A DNA stretch of 5,340 bases from Bacillota bacterium (GCA_023388205.1 JAEWGS010000114.1:1-5340); one strand, 5' to 3'; shown: positions 1 to 5,340, counted from the first letter of the stretch. The notes: generated from the letters alone by a model not told the origin. Translations and numbers: made by a program.

Positions 1-222
1 ATGTTGATTCGCCCTCAGCGCAAGCAAGAAAAGAAGCAAAAAGAGATGAGAAGTCAATTGAAGCCTGGTGATAACGTGGTCTCAATTGGCGGGATTGTCG
101 GTCGTGTGGTCAATATCAAAGACAACGATGTCACGATAGAGACGAGCGTCGCAAGAACGATGATGACCTTCCGCAAGGAAGCGATCCAGACGGTGATTAA
201 GCCCGTCAGTGATGAAGCCTAA
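1..222 (+). CDS. yajC: YajC, preprotein translocase accessory subunit (5'-truncated by window edge)
   Basis: YajC is a small single-pass membrane protein that associates with SecDF-YidC at the Sec translocon; its precise role is modest and not essential in the species studied. The visible 73 residues hold the family's hallmark: the IRPQRKQEKKQKEM segment just after the transmembrane helix, then the small beta-rich cytoplasmic domain LKPGDNVVSIGGIVGRVVNIKDNDVTIETS. YajC is usually about 85-120 residues with a hydrophobic N-terminal helix. That helix is missing here because the window begins inside the gene, so the ATG at base 1 is almost certainly an internal Met at the end of the membrane segment, not the start. 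The gene ends with TAA at 220-222 and is followed by an intrinsic terminator, so it is probably the last gene of an upstream operon (often sec/tgt genes; not visible here). Confidence 0.93.
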   Translation: MLIRPQRKQEKKQKEMRSQLKPGDNVVSIGGIVGRVVNIKDNDVTIETSVARTMMTFRKEAIQTVIKPVSDEA

Positions 223-233
223 ATGAAATCTTG

Positions 234-261
234 AGCGGGGGCTTTGACCTCCGCTTTTTTT
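234..261 (+). terminator. Rho-independent terminator after yajC
   Basis: An 8-bp GC-rich stem, AGCGGGGG (234-241) with CCTCCGCT (248-255) including one G-U pair, encloses a six-base loop and runs directly into a T-run (255-261). This is a textbook intrinsic terminator, 12 bases after the yajC stop. It separates yajC from dnaG. No convincing promoter is visible in the remaining 65 bases before dnaG, so dnaG may depend partly on read-through or on a non-canonical promoter. Confidence 0.87.
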
Positions 262-316
262 ACGAAGCGCAGCACAAGAACAATGTGAAAGACCGCGCAA
301 AATTGATCGCAAAGAG

Positions 317-322
317 AGGAGG
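317..322 (+). promoter_or_regulatory. Shine-Dalgarno of dnaG (decides the start)
   Basis: A perfect AGGAGG lies 4 bases upstream of the ATG at 327. The reading frame is open further upstream to 231, but the residues there do not look like primase. From 327 the protein begins with the typical DnaG N-terminus (IPPHEVERIKQANDIVDVI), so 327 is the start. Confidence 0.9.
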
Positions 323-326
323 CTGC

Positions 327-2345
327 ATGGGGCGTATACCACCACATGAAGTGGAGCGTATCAAACAGGCGAATGATATCGTCGACGTGATTTCTCAATA
401 TGTGCGCTTAGAGAAGCACTCGGGTTCGAACCTCTTCGGCCTTTGTCCTTTCCACGGCGAAAAAACACCTTCTTTCAGCGTCTCAAGAACGAAGCAGATT
501 TATTATTGCTTTGGGTGTCACAAAGGCGGAGACGTGGTGAGCTTTATCAAAGAGATGGAGCATTTGAACTACGGTGAGGCTTTGCGCTTTTTAGCGGATC
601 GGGCGGGCTTGACCATTGAAGAAAGCCAAGATCGCATCGATCCTCAGGCGGAGCAAAAGCGGCGCCAAAAAGCGTTGCTCAAAGAAATCGCCAAGTATTT
701 CATGCTTCAGCTCTCAAAGCCGTCAGGTGCCGTGGCTACGCGGTATCTCAAAGCGCGTCAGGTGGAAGCTGATTTGGCTTACCGCTTTGCTTTGGGGTAT
801 TGTCCGAGAAATACAGATGCCTTGATTCAAGATCTCAAAGCAAAAGGCTTTACACATGAAGAGCTGATGACCTCGGGGCTTTGGCGAGAGGGGCAAAGAG
901 GAACTTACTGTATTTTTTCCAACCGCTTGATGTTCCCGATTTTGGATGCCTTTGGCCAAGTGCTGGCTTTTGGTGGGAGAGAGCTTCAAGCTAGGCCTAG
1001 GAGTCCGAAGTACATCAACTCCCCTGAAACTTTGATTTATCAAAAGGGTCGGCATCTTTACGGTTTGAACGTTGCGAAAAAAAGCCGTTCCAAGCGTTTG
1101 CTGATCTGTGAAGGCTATATGGATGCCATCGCTTTGCACCGCGCGGGCTTCGATTGTGCTGTTGCTGTTTTGGGGACGGCTTTGACTGAGGTGCAAGCAC
1201 GCTTGCTGCGCAAAATGCGCGAGGAAGTTTGGCTTTGCTTTGATGCGGATGAAGCGGGTCAGAAAGCGACTTTAAGAAGTATTGACGTGCTCCGAAAGGT
1301 GGGCATCGTCGCTTATCCCATATTGATTCCTGGGGCAAAAGATCCGGATGAGTTCCTCAAAGAAGAGGGCGCGGAGCGCTTTAGAAGTCTTTTGGATCAT
1401 GCGAGCACAGCGGTTGAATACGAATTGGAAATAGCTAGGCGGGAGGCGAAGAAGTCAGAGCGCCCTGACTTGACCTATCCCAAAGCCGCCGCAGCCGTTT
1501 TAGCGCGTATTGAAGATCGACTTGAGCGTGAAGTTTACACGAGAAAATTAGCAGATGAGCTCGTGATGAGTCCGTCGGTTTTGACAGAAGAAATTGAGGC
1601 TTTGCGTCAAAAAGGAGCATCCAAATCTCGTTTTGAGTCGAGTTCACCCAGTGTGGCGCTGGCCTCGAGCAGTGCGGCGTCTTTGGGATCTCACCCGAGC
1701 TTTCAATCGAGAATGCCCCAAGCAGGTCATGAACAAGGGGATTGGTCAGAACCAAGATCAGAGCGACCCCATGGACTTTTGCCGATTCAAGGAGACCATC
1801 AAAGAGATCATCAAGGCGAGCAACAAGGAAAACAAAATCAGACGGCAGCAGATGGCGCGCAGGCTTCTCAAAAAGAGCGCCTTGTTTTACCGACCCACTC
1901 AGCTTTGCTCGATCTCATTGTCGTGGCCTATCACGAGCCGGAGGCCTTGAGACGACATCCGGAGGCTTTTTCGCGGAAAGAATTATCTAAGCCTTGGCGA
2001 GATTGCCTTTCTGTTTTGCAAAAATATTTGCTTAAAGGGCATTTCACAGAAGATCAGCTCATGGTTTTTTTTAGAGCTTATGACTACGCTGTCAAAGGGG
2101 AAAGCTTAGAAAGTGAGATGGCTCGTCGTTTCATACAGTTTGATCCGCTTTTATCAGGTGACTTAATGAAGCTTTTTGAGCAGCAACTCAAGCGTGTTCG
2201 CGTGGCAGACTTTAAGCGCCAAAAAGAGTATTACGCCTATCAATTAGGACGGCTGCGAAGCGATGATCCGAGGCGGGAAAAACTACAAGTGTGCTATAAT
2301 AAAGCGGTTCGTCTTTTTAACGAAGAAAGACAGTCAATTGAATAA
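327..2345 (+). CDS. dnaG: DNA primase DnaG
   Basis: DnaG synthesises the short RNA primers used by the replicative polymerase at the fork and is recruited by the DnaB-type helicase. The protein is 672 residues, within or slightly above the usual 580-660. An N-terminal CHC2 zinc-binding domain has its ligands visible as C40, H43, C61 and C64 (CPFH...CFGC). The catalytic core follows with the conserved RFALGYCP (153-160), FGGRE (215-219) and SPKYINSPET (226-235). The TOPRIM metal site is E262 in EGYMD and D306/D308 in FDADEAG, matching the family spacing. Residues about 430-520 are a polar Ser/Gln/Gly/His-rich low-complexity linker, unusually long. The last 150 residues are charged and helical, consistent with the helicase-interaction domain. 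The gene follows the yajC terminator by 65 bases and precedes rpoD by 135. All catalytic residues are present, so the enzyme should be functional. Confidence 0.98.
   Translation: MGRIPPHEVERIKQANDIVDVISQYVRLEKHSGSNLFGLCPFHGEKTPSFSVSRTKQIYYCFGCHKGGDVVSFIKEMEHLNYGEALRFLADRAGLTIEESQDRIDPQAEQKRRQKALLKEIAKYFMLQLSKPSGAVATRYLKARQVEADLAYRFALGYCPRNTDALIQDLKAKGFTHEELMTSGLWREGQRGTYCIFSNRLMFPILDAFGQVLAFGGRELQARPRSPKYINSPETLIYQKGRHLYGLNVAKKSRSKRLLICEGYMDAIALHRAGFDCAVAVLGTALTEVQARLLRKMREEVWLCFDADEAGQKATLRSIDVLRKVGIVAYPILIPGAKDPDEFLKEEGAERFRSLLDHASTAVEYELEIARREAKKSERPDLTYPKAAAAVLARIEDRLEREVYTRKLADELVMSPSVLTEEIEALRQKGASKSRFESSSPSVALASSSAASLGSHPSFQSRMPQAGHEQGDWSEPRSERPHGLLPIQGDHQRDHQGEQQGKQNQTAADGAQASQKERLVLPTHSALLDLIVVAYHEPEALRRHPEAFSRKELSKPWRDCLSVLQKYLLKGHFTEDQLMVFFRAYDYAVKGESLESEMARRFIQFDPLLSGDLMKLFEQQLKRVRVADFKRQKEYYAYQLGRLRSDDPRREKLQVCYNKAVRLFNEERQSIE
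2292..2300 (+). promoter_or_regulatory. Extended -10 promoter candidate inside the 3' end of dnaG, for rpoD
   Basis: TGC followed by a perfect TATAAT (2295-2300) forms an extended -10 element in the codons for the CYNKAV segment near the DnaG C-terminus. No -35 match is seen 17 bases upstream, which extended -10 promoters can tolerate. Transcription would start near 2307 and give rpoD a leader of roughly 175 bases. In other bacteria rpoD is known to have promoters inside or near dnaG, which makes the position plausible. The evidence is sequence match only. Confidence 0.5.
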
Positions 2346-2467
2346 AATAATTTGAGATATAGAAGGCTAGGAAGAAGAGCTCGCTGCATTTGACGAGAAA
2401 AAATAAAAACTAGCTGTGTCAAAGTCTTTGAGATAAGGCTTTTTATGCTTAATACAGAATAGACATC

Positions 2468-2476
2468 AGGAAGGTG
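2468..2476 (+). promoter_or_regulatory. Shine-Dalgarno of rpoD
   Basis: AGGAAGGTG ends 4 bases before the ATG at 2481. It offers two overlapping purine-rich matches to the 16S anti-SD and supports the chosen start. Confidence 0.75.
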
Positions 2477-2480
2477 CTTC

Positions 2481-3551
2481 ATGGCGAGAAAGAAAATGAG
2501 TTTCGATGAGTTGATTAACAGCTTGATTGCTGTGGCTCAAGATAATGATGGCAAATTATCTTATCGCGAATTAATGGATCAGCTGGAGCAAAATGACATC
2601 GATCTCGAAGAAGTCGACCATGTGATTACGAAACTGGAAGAACATGAAATTCAAGTGACCAGTGAAGAAGAGGACAGTGAATCGGGCTTCGAAGTGCAAG
2701 ATGAAGACCTGATTGACAGCATTAGCGTGGATGATCCCGTCCGCATGTACCTCAAAGAAATCGGCAAGGTTTCCCTTTTGACCGCAGAGCAAGAAAAAGA
2801 ATTGGCGCAGGCGATGCGAGAGGGCGATGAAGAAGCGCGCGACCATCTTTGCGAAGCGAACTTACGCTTAGTGGTTTCGATTGCCAAGCGCTACGCAGGT
2901 CGAGGCATGACCTTTTTGGATTTGATTCAAGAGGGCAATTTGGGTTTGCTTAAGGCCGTTGAGAAGTTCGACCATACCAAGGGCTTTAAGTTTTCAACAT
3001 ATGCAACGTGGTGGATTCGTCAGTCGATTACCCGTGCGATTGCGGATCAAGCGAGAACCATTCGTATTCCAGTTCATATGGTGGAGACCATCAACAAGTT
3101 GATTCGTACGCAGAGACAACTTTTGCAAAAGTTTGGACGCGAGCCGGAGATTGAAGAAATTGCTGAAGAAATGCAGGTTTCGGTCGACAAGGTCCGTGAA
3201 ATTATGCGCATTTCGCAAGAACCTGTTTCTTTGGAGAAGCCAATTGGTGAGGAAGAAGATAGCCACTTGGGCGACTTTATTCCGGATGAAGACGCACCTT
3301 CGCCTGAATCTCAGGCGGCTTATATTTTGCTCAAAGAGCAGCTGCTTGAGGTTTTGGCGACTTTGACGCCGCGTGAAGAAAAAGTCTTGCGCTTGCGTTT
3401 TGGTCTTGACGATGGACGCACGCGGACGCTTGAAGAGGTTGGGCGTGAGTTTGATGTCACGCGTGAACGTATTCGTCAAATTGAGGCAAAAGCTTTGCGA
3501 AAGCTCCGCCATCCAAGTCGAAGCAAGAGGCTGAAAGGCTATATTGATTGA
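2481..3551 (+). CDS. rpoD: RNA polymerase primary sigma factor (sigma A / sigma 70, RpoD)
   Basis: This is the housekeeping sigma factor that directs RNA polymerase to -10/-35 promoters. At 356 residues it matches the compact Bacillota SigA size (about 360-390) and lacks the large non-conserved insert of proteobacterial RpoD. Residues 1-75 are an acidic region 1.1-like domain. Region 1.2 is at about 78-110 (DDPVRMYLKEIGKVSLLT). Regions 2.1-2.4 are at about 115-200, with the core-binding DLIQEGNLGLLKAVEKFD and the -10 recognition and melting helix TYATWWIRQSITRAIADQ. Region 3 spans about 200-271 and includes the 3.2 finger (SLEKPIGEEEDSHLGDFIPDED). Region 4.1 is at about 282-312, and the region 4.2 helix-turn-helix contacting -35 ends the protein (VTRERIRQIEAKALRKLRHPSRSKRLKGY). 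The near-perfect match to group 1 sigma factors argues against an alternative sigma. Its 3' end overlaps or abuts the trmK-like gene. Confidence 0.98.
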   Translation: MARKKMSFDELINSLIAVAQDNDGKLSYRELMDQLEQNDIDLEEVDHVITKLEEHEIQVTSEEEDSESGFEVQDEDLIDSISVDDPVRMYLKEIGKVSLLTAEQEKELAQAMREGDEEARDHLCEANLRLVVSIAKRYAGRGMTFLDLIQEGNLGLLKAVEKFDHTKGFKFSTYATWWIRQSITRAIADQARTIRIPVHMVETINKLIRTQRQLLQKFGREPEIEEIAEEMQVSVDKVREIMRISQEPVSLEKPIGEEEDSHLGDFIPDEDAPSPESQAAYILLKEQLLEVLATLTPREEKVLRLRFGLDDGRTRTLEEVGREFDVTRERIRQIEAKALRKLRHPSRSKRLKGYID

Positions 3552-4608
3552 CGAGGCCCATGAGGTGCGTGTGGAACAGATGTGTTTTAGAGTTTTTAGA
3601 GACGACGAATCGCCGACGGTTCGTCGTCTTCGTTTGTGGGCTTTAAGCTGTGCTTTACTTGAGGATGCCCCTTTTCATGCTTGGCAATTACATGATATCG
3701 GCTGCGATCATTGCGATTTGGCGGCGCAGATTTTAGGCTTTACGGATGCTTTAATTCGCGGACCTAGTGCGGGCAAGCCCAAAGGAGCTGGACGCGATCT
3801 TTACAGTTGGTTTGAAACTTTGTGCGCGGAGCAAAAGCAGGAGCTGTCTCAAAAAGCTTCGCTTTTATCTCGGATCGAAGCCTCGGATATTTCTGAAAAA
3901 CCAATTCAAAAAGGGCTTTTGCGCTTGGGGAAGCGGGCGAATGATCCTAGACTGAGAAGCTTTGTTGCAGAAGGCTTAATGGAACATCAATTGCAAAATG
4001 GTGACGCGGTTGTTTTAGCTGGCTTGGGTGGCCTGAGTATTCTGGAGATCTTGTACCAGCGCGCTTGTCACGAAGAAAAGCTTAAACAAGAAAGCGCAAG
4101 TGCGTTTGTGGATGAGCCGTGTCAACTTCGATTTTATCTTTCTCCTCAACGAAGGGAACTTGAAGTGCTCTTGTTTTTTGAAGCCTTGGGAATTCCTCTG
4201 ACTCGCAATGATTTGATCATTGAAAAAGGGCATTTTTATCAAAACCTGACGCTGTGTTTCGATTGGAAGCAAGTGGCGCCTCAGATTGTGGCGCTTGGGT
4301 CTCCCGTCAAAGATCAGCGTCAGTCCCCTCAGTTTTTAGCGCGCTTAATTGAATGTGCTTATGCCAAAAAAAATGACAAAGACTTCCATCTTTCTTGGCC
4401 CAGCGAGGCTTTTGCGTTTTTCAAAAAACAAAACGATGAATCCCTCAGGGCACTCATTGACAAGTATCGGTGTATGAAAATCAAGCATTTAGAGCAGCTC
4501 TTAAGCGGACTGAAACACCAGAACCTCATGGGGAAGACGTCGGATGCTTGTGCTCAAATGTGCGCTCTTTATGAACAAGAGCTCAATCGCCTGAAACGAG
4601 AAAGTTGA
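3544..4608 (+). CDS. trmK: TrmK-like tRNA (adenine-22-N1) methyltransferase, divergent and enlarged
   Basis: TrmK methylates N1 of adenine 22 in the tRNA D-arm region using S-adenosylmethionine. The assignment rests on family motifs in order. The SAM motif I reads DIGCDHCDL (51-59), compared with the usual DIGSDHAYL. VLAGLGG (157-163) stands for the family's IAGMGG. A C-terminal Rossmann strand pair, YLSPQRRELEVLLFFEALGIPL...IIEKGHFYQNLTL (198-237), matches the family pattern LQP...LR..L...G..I..E.....GK.Y. A charged helical tail follows, as in TrmK. Position directly after rpoD is where Bacillota carry trmK. Oddities: about 354 residues against a usual 225-240, an extra 30-40 residues between motif I and AGLGG, no obvious acidic residue after strand 2, and AEGL (142-145) where GDGL is usual. 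The start is uncertain. TTG 3544 has GAAAGG 5 bases upstream and overlaps rpoD by 8 bases. GTG 3565 and GTG 3571 each have a GAGG at good distance, and ATG 3580 is also possible. The outermost start is given. Confidence 0.8.
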   Translation: MIDEAHEVRVEQMCFRVFRDDESPTVRRLRLWALSCALLEDAPFHAWQLHDIGCDHCDLAAQILGFTDALIRGPSAGKPKGAGRDLYSWFETLCAEQKQELSQKASLLSRIEASDISEKPIQKGLLRLGKRANDPRLRSFVAEGLMEHQLQNGDAVVLAGLGGLSILEILYQRACHEEKLKQESASAFVDEPCQLRFYLSPQRRELEVLLFFEALGIPLTRNDLIIEKGHFYQNLTLCFDWKQVAPQIVALGSPVKDQRQSPQFLARLIECAYAKKNDKDFHLSWPSEAFAFFKKQNDESLRALIDKYRCMKIKHLEQLLSGLKHQNLMGKTSDACAQMCALYEQELNRLKRES

Positions 4609-4617
4609 GCTTGAGCA

Positions 4618-4660
4618 TTTGAGGTCGCGCGTTTGAAGCCGCGTAGCGTTTGAAGCCGCG
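4618..4660 (+). repeat. Short tandem repeat TTTGARGYCGCG in the trmK-rnpB spacer
   Basis: GCGTTTGAAGCCGCG occurs exactly twice, at 4629-4643 and 4646-4660, separated by two bases. A diverged copy, TTTGAGGTCGCG, sits just before them at 4618-4629. Further TTGA/CTTGAAGC fragments follow at 4672, 4692 and 4706, the last contributing the -35 of the rnpB promoter. A foldback is also possible: AGGTC-GCGCG (4622-4631) can pair with CGCGC (4657-4661) and, after a six-base bulge, GACCT (4668-4672). No T-run follows, so it is not an intrinsic terminator. The function is unknown; it may be replication slippage in non-coding DNA. Confidence 0.7.
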
Positions 4661-4705
4661 CATGGGAGACCTTGAGTATGAAGCGCTGAGCTTGAATCAC
4701 GGAGC

Positions 4706-4735
4706 TTGAAGCTAGACCTTCTTTTTTGATAGACT
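4706..4735 (+). promoter_or_regulatory. Promoter of rnpB
   Basis: TTGAAG (4706-4711) and TAGACT (4730-4735) are separated by 18 bases and each matches the sigma-A consensus at 4 of 6 positions. The predicted start falls 7-8 bases after the -10, at the first base of helix P1 of RNase P RNA (4743). The agreement between promoter position and RNA 5' end is the main support. Confidence 0.5.
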
Positions 4736-4742
4736 CCTTCGC

Positions 4743-5090
4743 GAGAAAAGCAGACGATCGCTTCGGTGAGCGAAAGCGACCCGATGAGGAAAGTCCGGGC
4801 TCCCAGAACCAGGATGCCGGCTAACGGCCGGTGAAGGCAACTTCAAGGCAAGTGCAACAGAAATAGACCGCCTCGTGATGAGGTCAGGGTGGAAAGGTGA
4901 GATAAGCGCCACCTGCAATGGAAGAGATTTCATTGTGCTGTAAACCCCATTTGGAGCAACACCGTGGAGGCGAGACGGGGAGACCCGTCAGGCGAGGTTC
5001 GGCCCGCCGTGGAGGTGGCTTGAGTGCCGGTGCAAATCGGCACCGAGATAGATGATCGTCCAAGACAGAACCCGGCTTATCGCTTTTCTC
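4743..5090 (+). ncRNA. rnpB: RNase P RNA, bacterial type A
   Basis: This is the catalytic RNA that, with the RnpA protein, removes 5' leaders from pre-tRNAs. Conserved stretches in order are GAGGAAAGTCCGGGC (4786-4800, P4 5' strand), ACAGAAATAGACCGCC (4857-4872), TAAACCCC..TTGGAGCAA (4941-4959) and GACAGAACCCGGCTTAT (5064-5080, P4 3' strand). Helices check out: P1 is nine perfect pairs (4743-4751 with 5082-5090), P2 is seven (4753-4759 with 5054-5060), P3 is TCGCTT with AAGCGA (4758-4763, 4774-4779), P9 is at 4817-4831, and P18 is an 8-bp stem with a GCAA tetraloop (5025-5044). A P15-P17 arm between GGAGCAA and CTTGAG, together with P18, fits type A rather than the Bacillus type B. The L15 region reads GTGGA instead of the usual GGGTA/GGGTT (see findings). 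Ends are taken from P1; the mature 3' end may extend a few bases. Confidence 0.96.
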
Positions 5091-5099
5091 TTTCTTTTT
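5082..5099 (+). terminator. Possible rnpB terminator formed by the P1 3' strand and a T-rich tract
   Basis: The 3' strand of helix P1 (5082-5090) runs straight into a T-rich stretch, TTTCTTTTT (5091-5099). No separate hairpin with a T-run is seen before the rpsO promoter. Termination could therefore use P1 pairing (long-range, with the 5' end of the RNA) plus the T tract. P1 is distant in sequence, so this is unusual for an intrinsic terminator and stays tentative. Confidence 0.35.
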
Positions 5100-5123
5100 G
5101 TAATCTTTGCACGCTTTTGTGCC

Positions 5124-5150
5124 GTGACATTCTCAGAATTGTGGTAAAAT
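5124..5150 (+). promoter_or_regulatory. Extended -10 promoter of rpsO
   Basis: The -10 TAAAAT (5145-5150) matches 5 of 6 and is preceded by TGG, an extended -10 (TGn) element. A -35 GTGACA (5124-5129), also 5 of 6, lies 15 bases upstream, a short spacer that the extended -10 can offset. Transcription would start near 5157, leaving a leader of about 79 bases before rpsO. Confidence 0.6.
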
Positions 5151-5156
5151 TTTCTG

Positions 5157-5235
5157 GTTACCTGCGCCGAGGTTTTTGGATCGTCCGACCTCTGACGTCG
5201 ATGCAGGACGTAAATTTTAAGGAGGATTCCTTTTT
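5157..5235 (+). promoter_or_regulatory. Structured 5' leader of rpsO, candidate S15 autoregulatory element
   Basis: The leader can fold as an outer helix CCTGC (5161-5165) with GCAGG (5203-5207), enclosing GAGGT (5169-5173) with ACCTC (5188-5192) and an inner GGA/TCC stem-loop. An alternative hairpin, ACGTC (5195-5199) with GACGT (5207-5211), shares base 5207 and lies across the 3' half of the outer helix, so the two cannot both form fully. The Shine-Dalgarno AAGGAGG (5219-5225) follows 8 bases later and is 10 bases from the ATG. S15 represses its own mRNA through structured leaders in several bacteria; the class used here cannot be named from sequence alone. Confidence 0.45.
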
Positions 5236-5340
5236 ATGGACAAAGAGAGAAAACAGCAGATTATCGCCGAGTTCGCGACCCACGAAGGGGACACCGGTTC
5301 ACCGGAGGTTCAAATCGCCCTCTTGACAGAGCGGATTAAC
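5236..5340 (+). CDS. rpsO: 30S ribosomal protein S15 (3'-truncated by window edge)
   Basis: S15 is a primary 16S rRNA-binding protein of the small subunit central domain and helps form the B4 bridge to the 50S subunit. The 35 residues visible contain the signature HEGDTGSPEVQIALLTERIN, nearly invariant in S15 (usually 88-90 residues in all). The start is ATG 5236 with AAGGAGG upstream; MDKERKQQIIAEF is a normal S15 N-terminus. The gene continues past the window; pnp often follows rpsO in bacteria but is not visible here. Confidence 0.97.
   Translation, partial: MDKERKQQIIAEFATHEGDTGSPEVQIALLTERIN

Noticed and set aside
231..326. Upstream extension of the dnaG reading frame
   Set aside because: The extra 32 residues overlap the yajC terminator and do not resemble primase; the perfect AGGAGG and the conserved N-terminus place the start at 327.
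723..1196. 157-codon open frame antisense to dnaG
   Set aside because: It is a shadow of the TOPRIM-region coding sequence with no domain signal or ribosome binding site noticed.
1944..1971. GCCT...AGGC followed by TTTTT inside dnaG
   Set aside because: The stem is only 4-5 pairs with a long loop, inside a coding region; a chance terminator-like pattern.
1594..1990. Overlapping + strand frames inside dnaG
   Set aside because: They arise from the low-complexity linker composition, and the translated sequences look random.
2421..2444. Hairpin AAAGTCTT/AAGGCTTT followed by a few T in the dnaG-rpoD gap
   Set aside because: The stem is AT-rich with a G-U pair and the T-run is mostly inside the stem; too weak to call a terminator.
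2390..2455. Intergenic rpoD promoter candidates: TTGACG (2390-2395), and TTGAGA (2428-2433) with TAATAC (2450-2455)
   Set aside because: TTGACG has no acceptable -10 at 16-18 bases, and TAATAC matches the -10 consensus at only 3 of 6; too weak to annotate, though a minor promoter is possible.
2994..3512. 172-codon open frame antisense to rpoD
   Set aside because: It has no recognisable motif and lies wholly opposite a highly conserved gene; it is a codon-bias shadow.
4708..4727. GAAG/CTTC hairpin followed by six T upstream of rnpB, as a trmK terminator
   Set aside because: A four-pair stem is too short, and the T-run lies in the spacer of the rnpB promoter.
5024..5326. 100-codon open frame spanning the rnpB 3' end and rpsO start
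   Set aside because: It crosses a structured RNA and the rpsO leader out of frame with S15; not a gene.

Overview
This window is a run of housekeeping genes, all on the + strand, from a bacterium that is probably a low-to-mid-GC Bacillota of clostridial type. The reasons are the dnaG–rpoD pair followed directly by a trmK-like tRNA methyltransferase gene (a typical Bacillota arrangement), strong AGGAGG-type ribosome binding sites, and a type A RNase P RNA (Bacillus and relatives use type B). Genus and species cannot be told from the sequence.

Layout: (1) 1-222, the 3' part of yajC, its N-terminal membrane helix lying upstream of the window, followed by a strong intrinsic terminator at 234-261. 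(2) 327-2345, dnaG primase, start fixed by a perfect AGGAGG, with an unusually long polar low-complexity linker before the helicase-binding domain. (3) 2481-3551, rpoD/sigA, the housekeeping sigma factor, probably served in part by an extended -10 promoter inside the end of dnaG. (4) 3544-4608, a divergent and enlarged TrmK-like tRNA m1A22 methyltransferase overlapping or abutting rpoD. (5) 4609-4742, a short spacer with degenerate TTTGARGYCGCG repeats and the rnpB promoter. (6) 4743-5090, rnpB, the RNase P RNA, with well-paired P1, P2, P3 and P18 and recognisable conserved regions. (7) 5124-5235, a promoter and structured leader of rpsO. (8) 5236 to the window end, the first 35 codons of rpsO (ribosomal protein S15).

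Functionally the genes link replication priming (DnaG), transcription initiation (sigma A), tRNA processing and modification (RNase P RNA, TrmK-like) and translation (S15), a version of the 'macromolecular synthesis' neighbourhood. I see no mobile element, CRISPR array, defence system, toxin-antitoxin pair or prophage. Nothing here is convincingly a new system. The points most worth a second look are the unusual CCA-contact loop of the RNase P RNA, the enlarged TrmK-like protein, the long DnaG linker, the repeats upstream of rnpB, and the potentially bistable rpsO leader.
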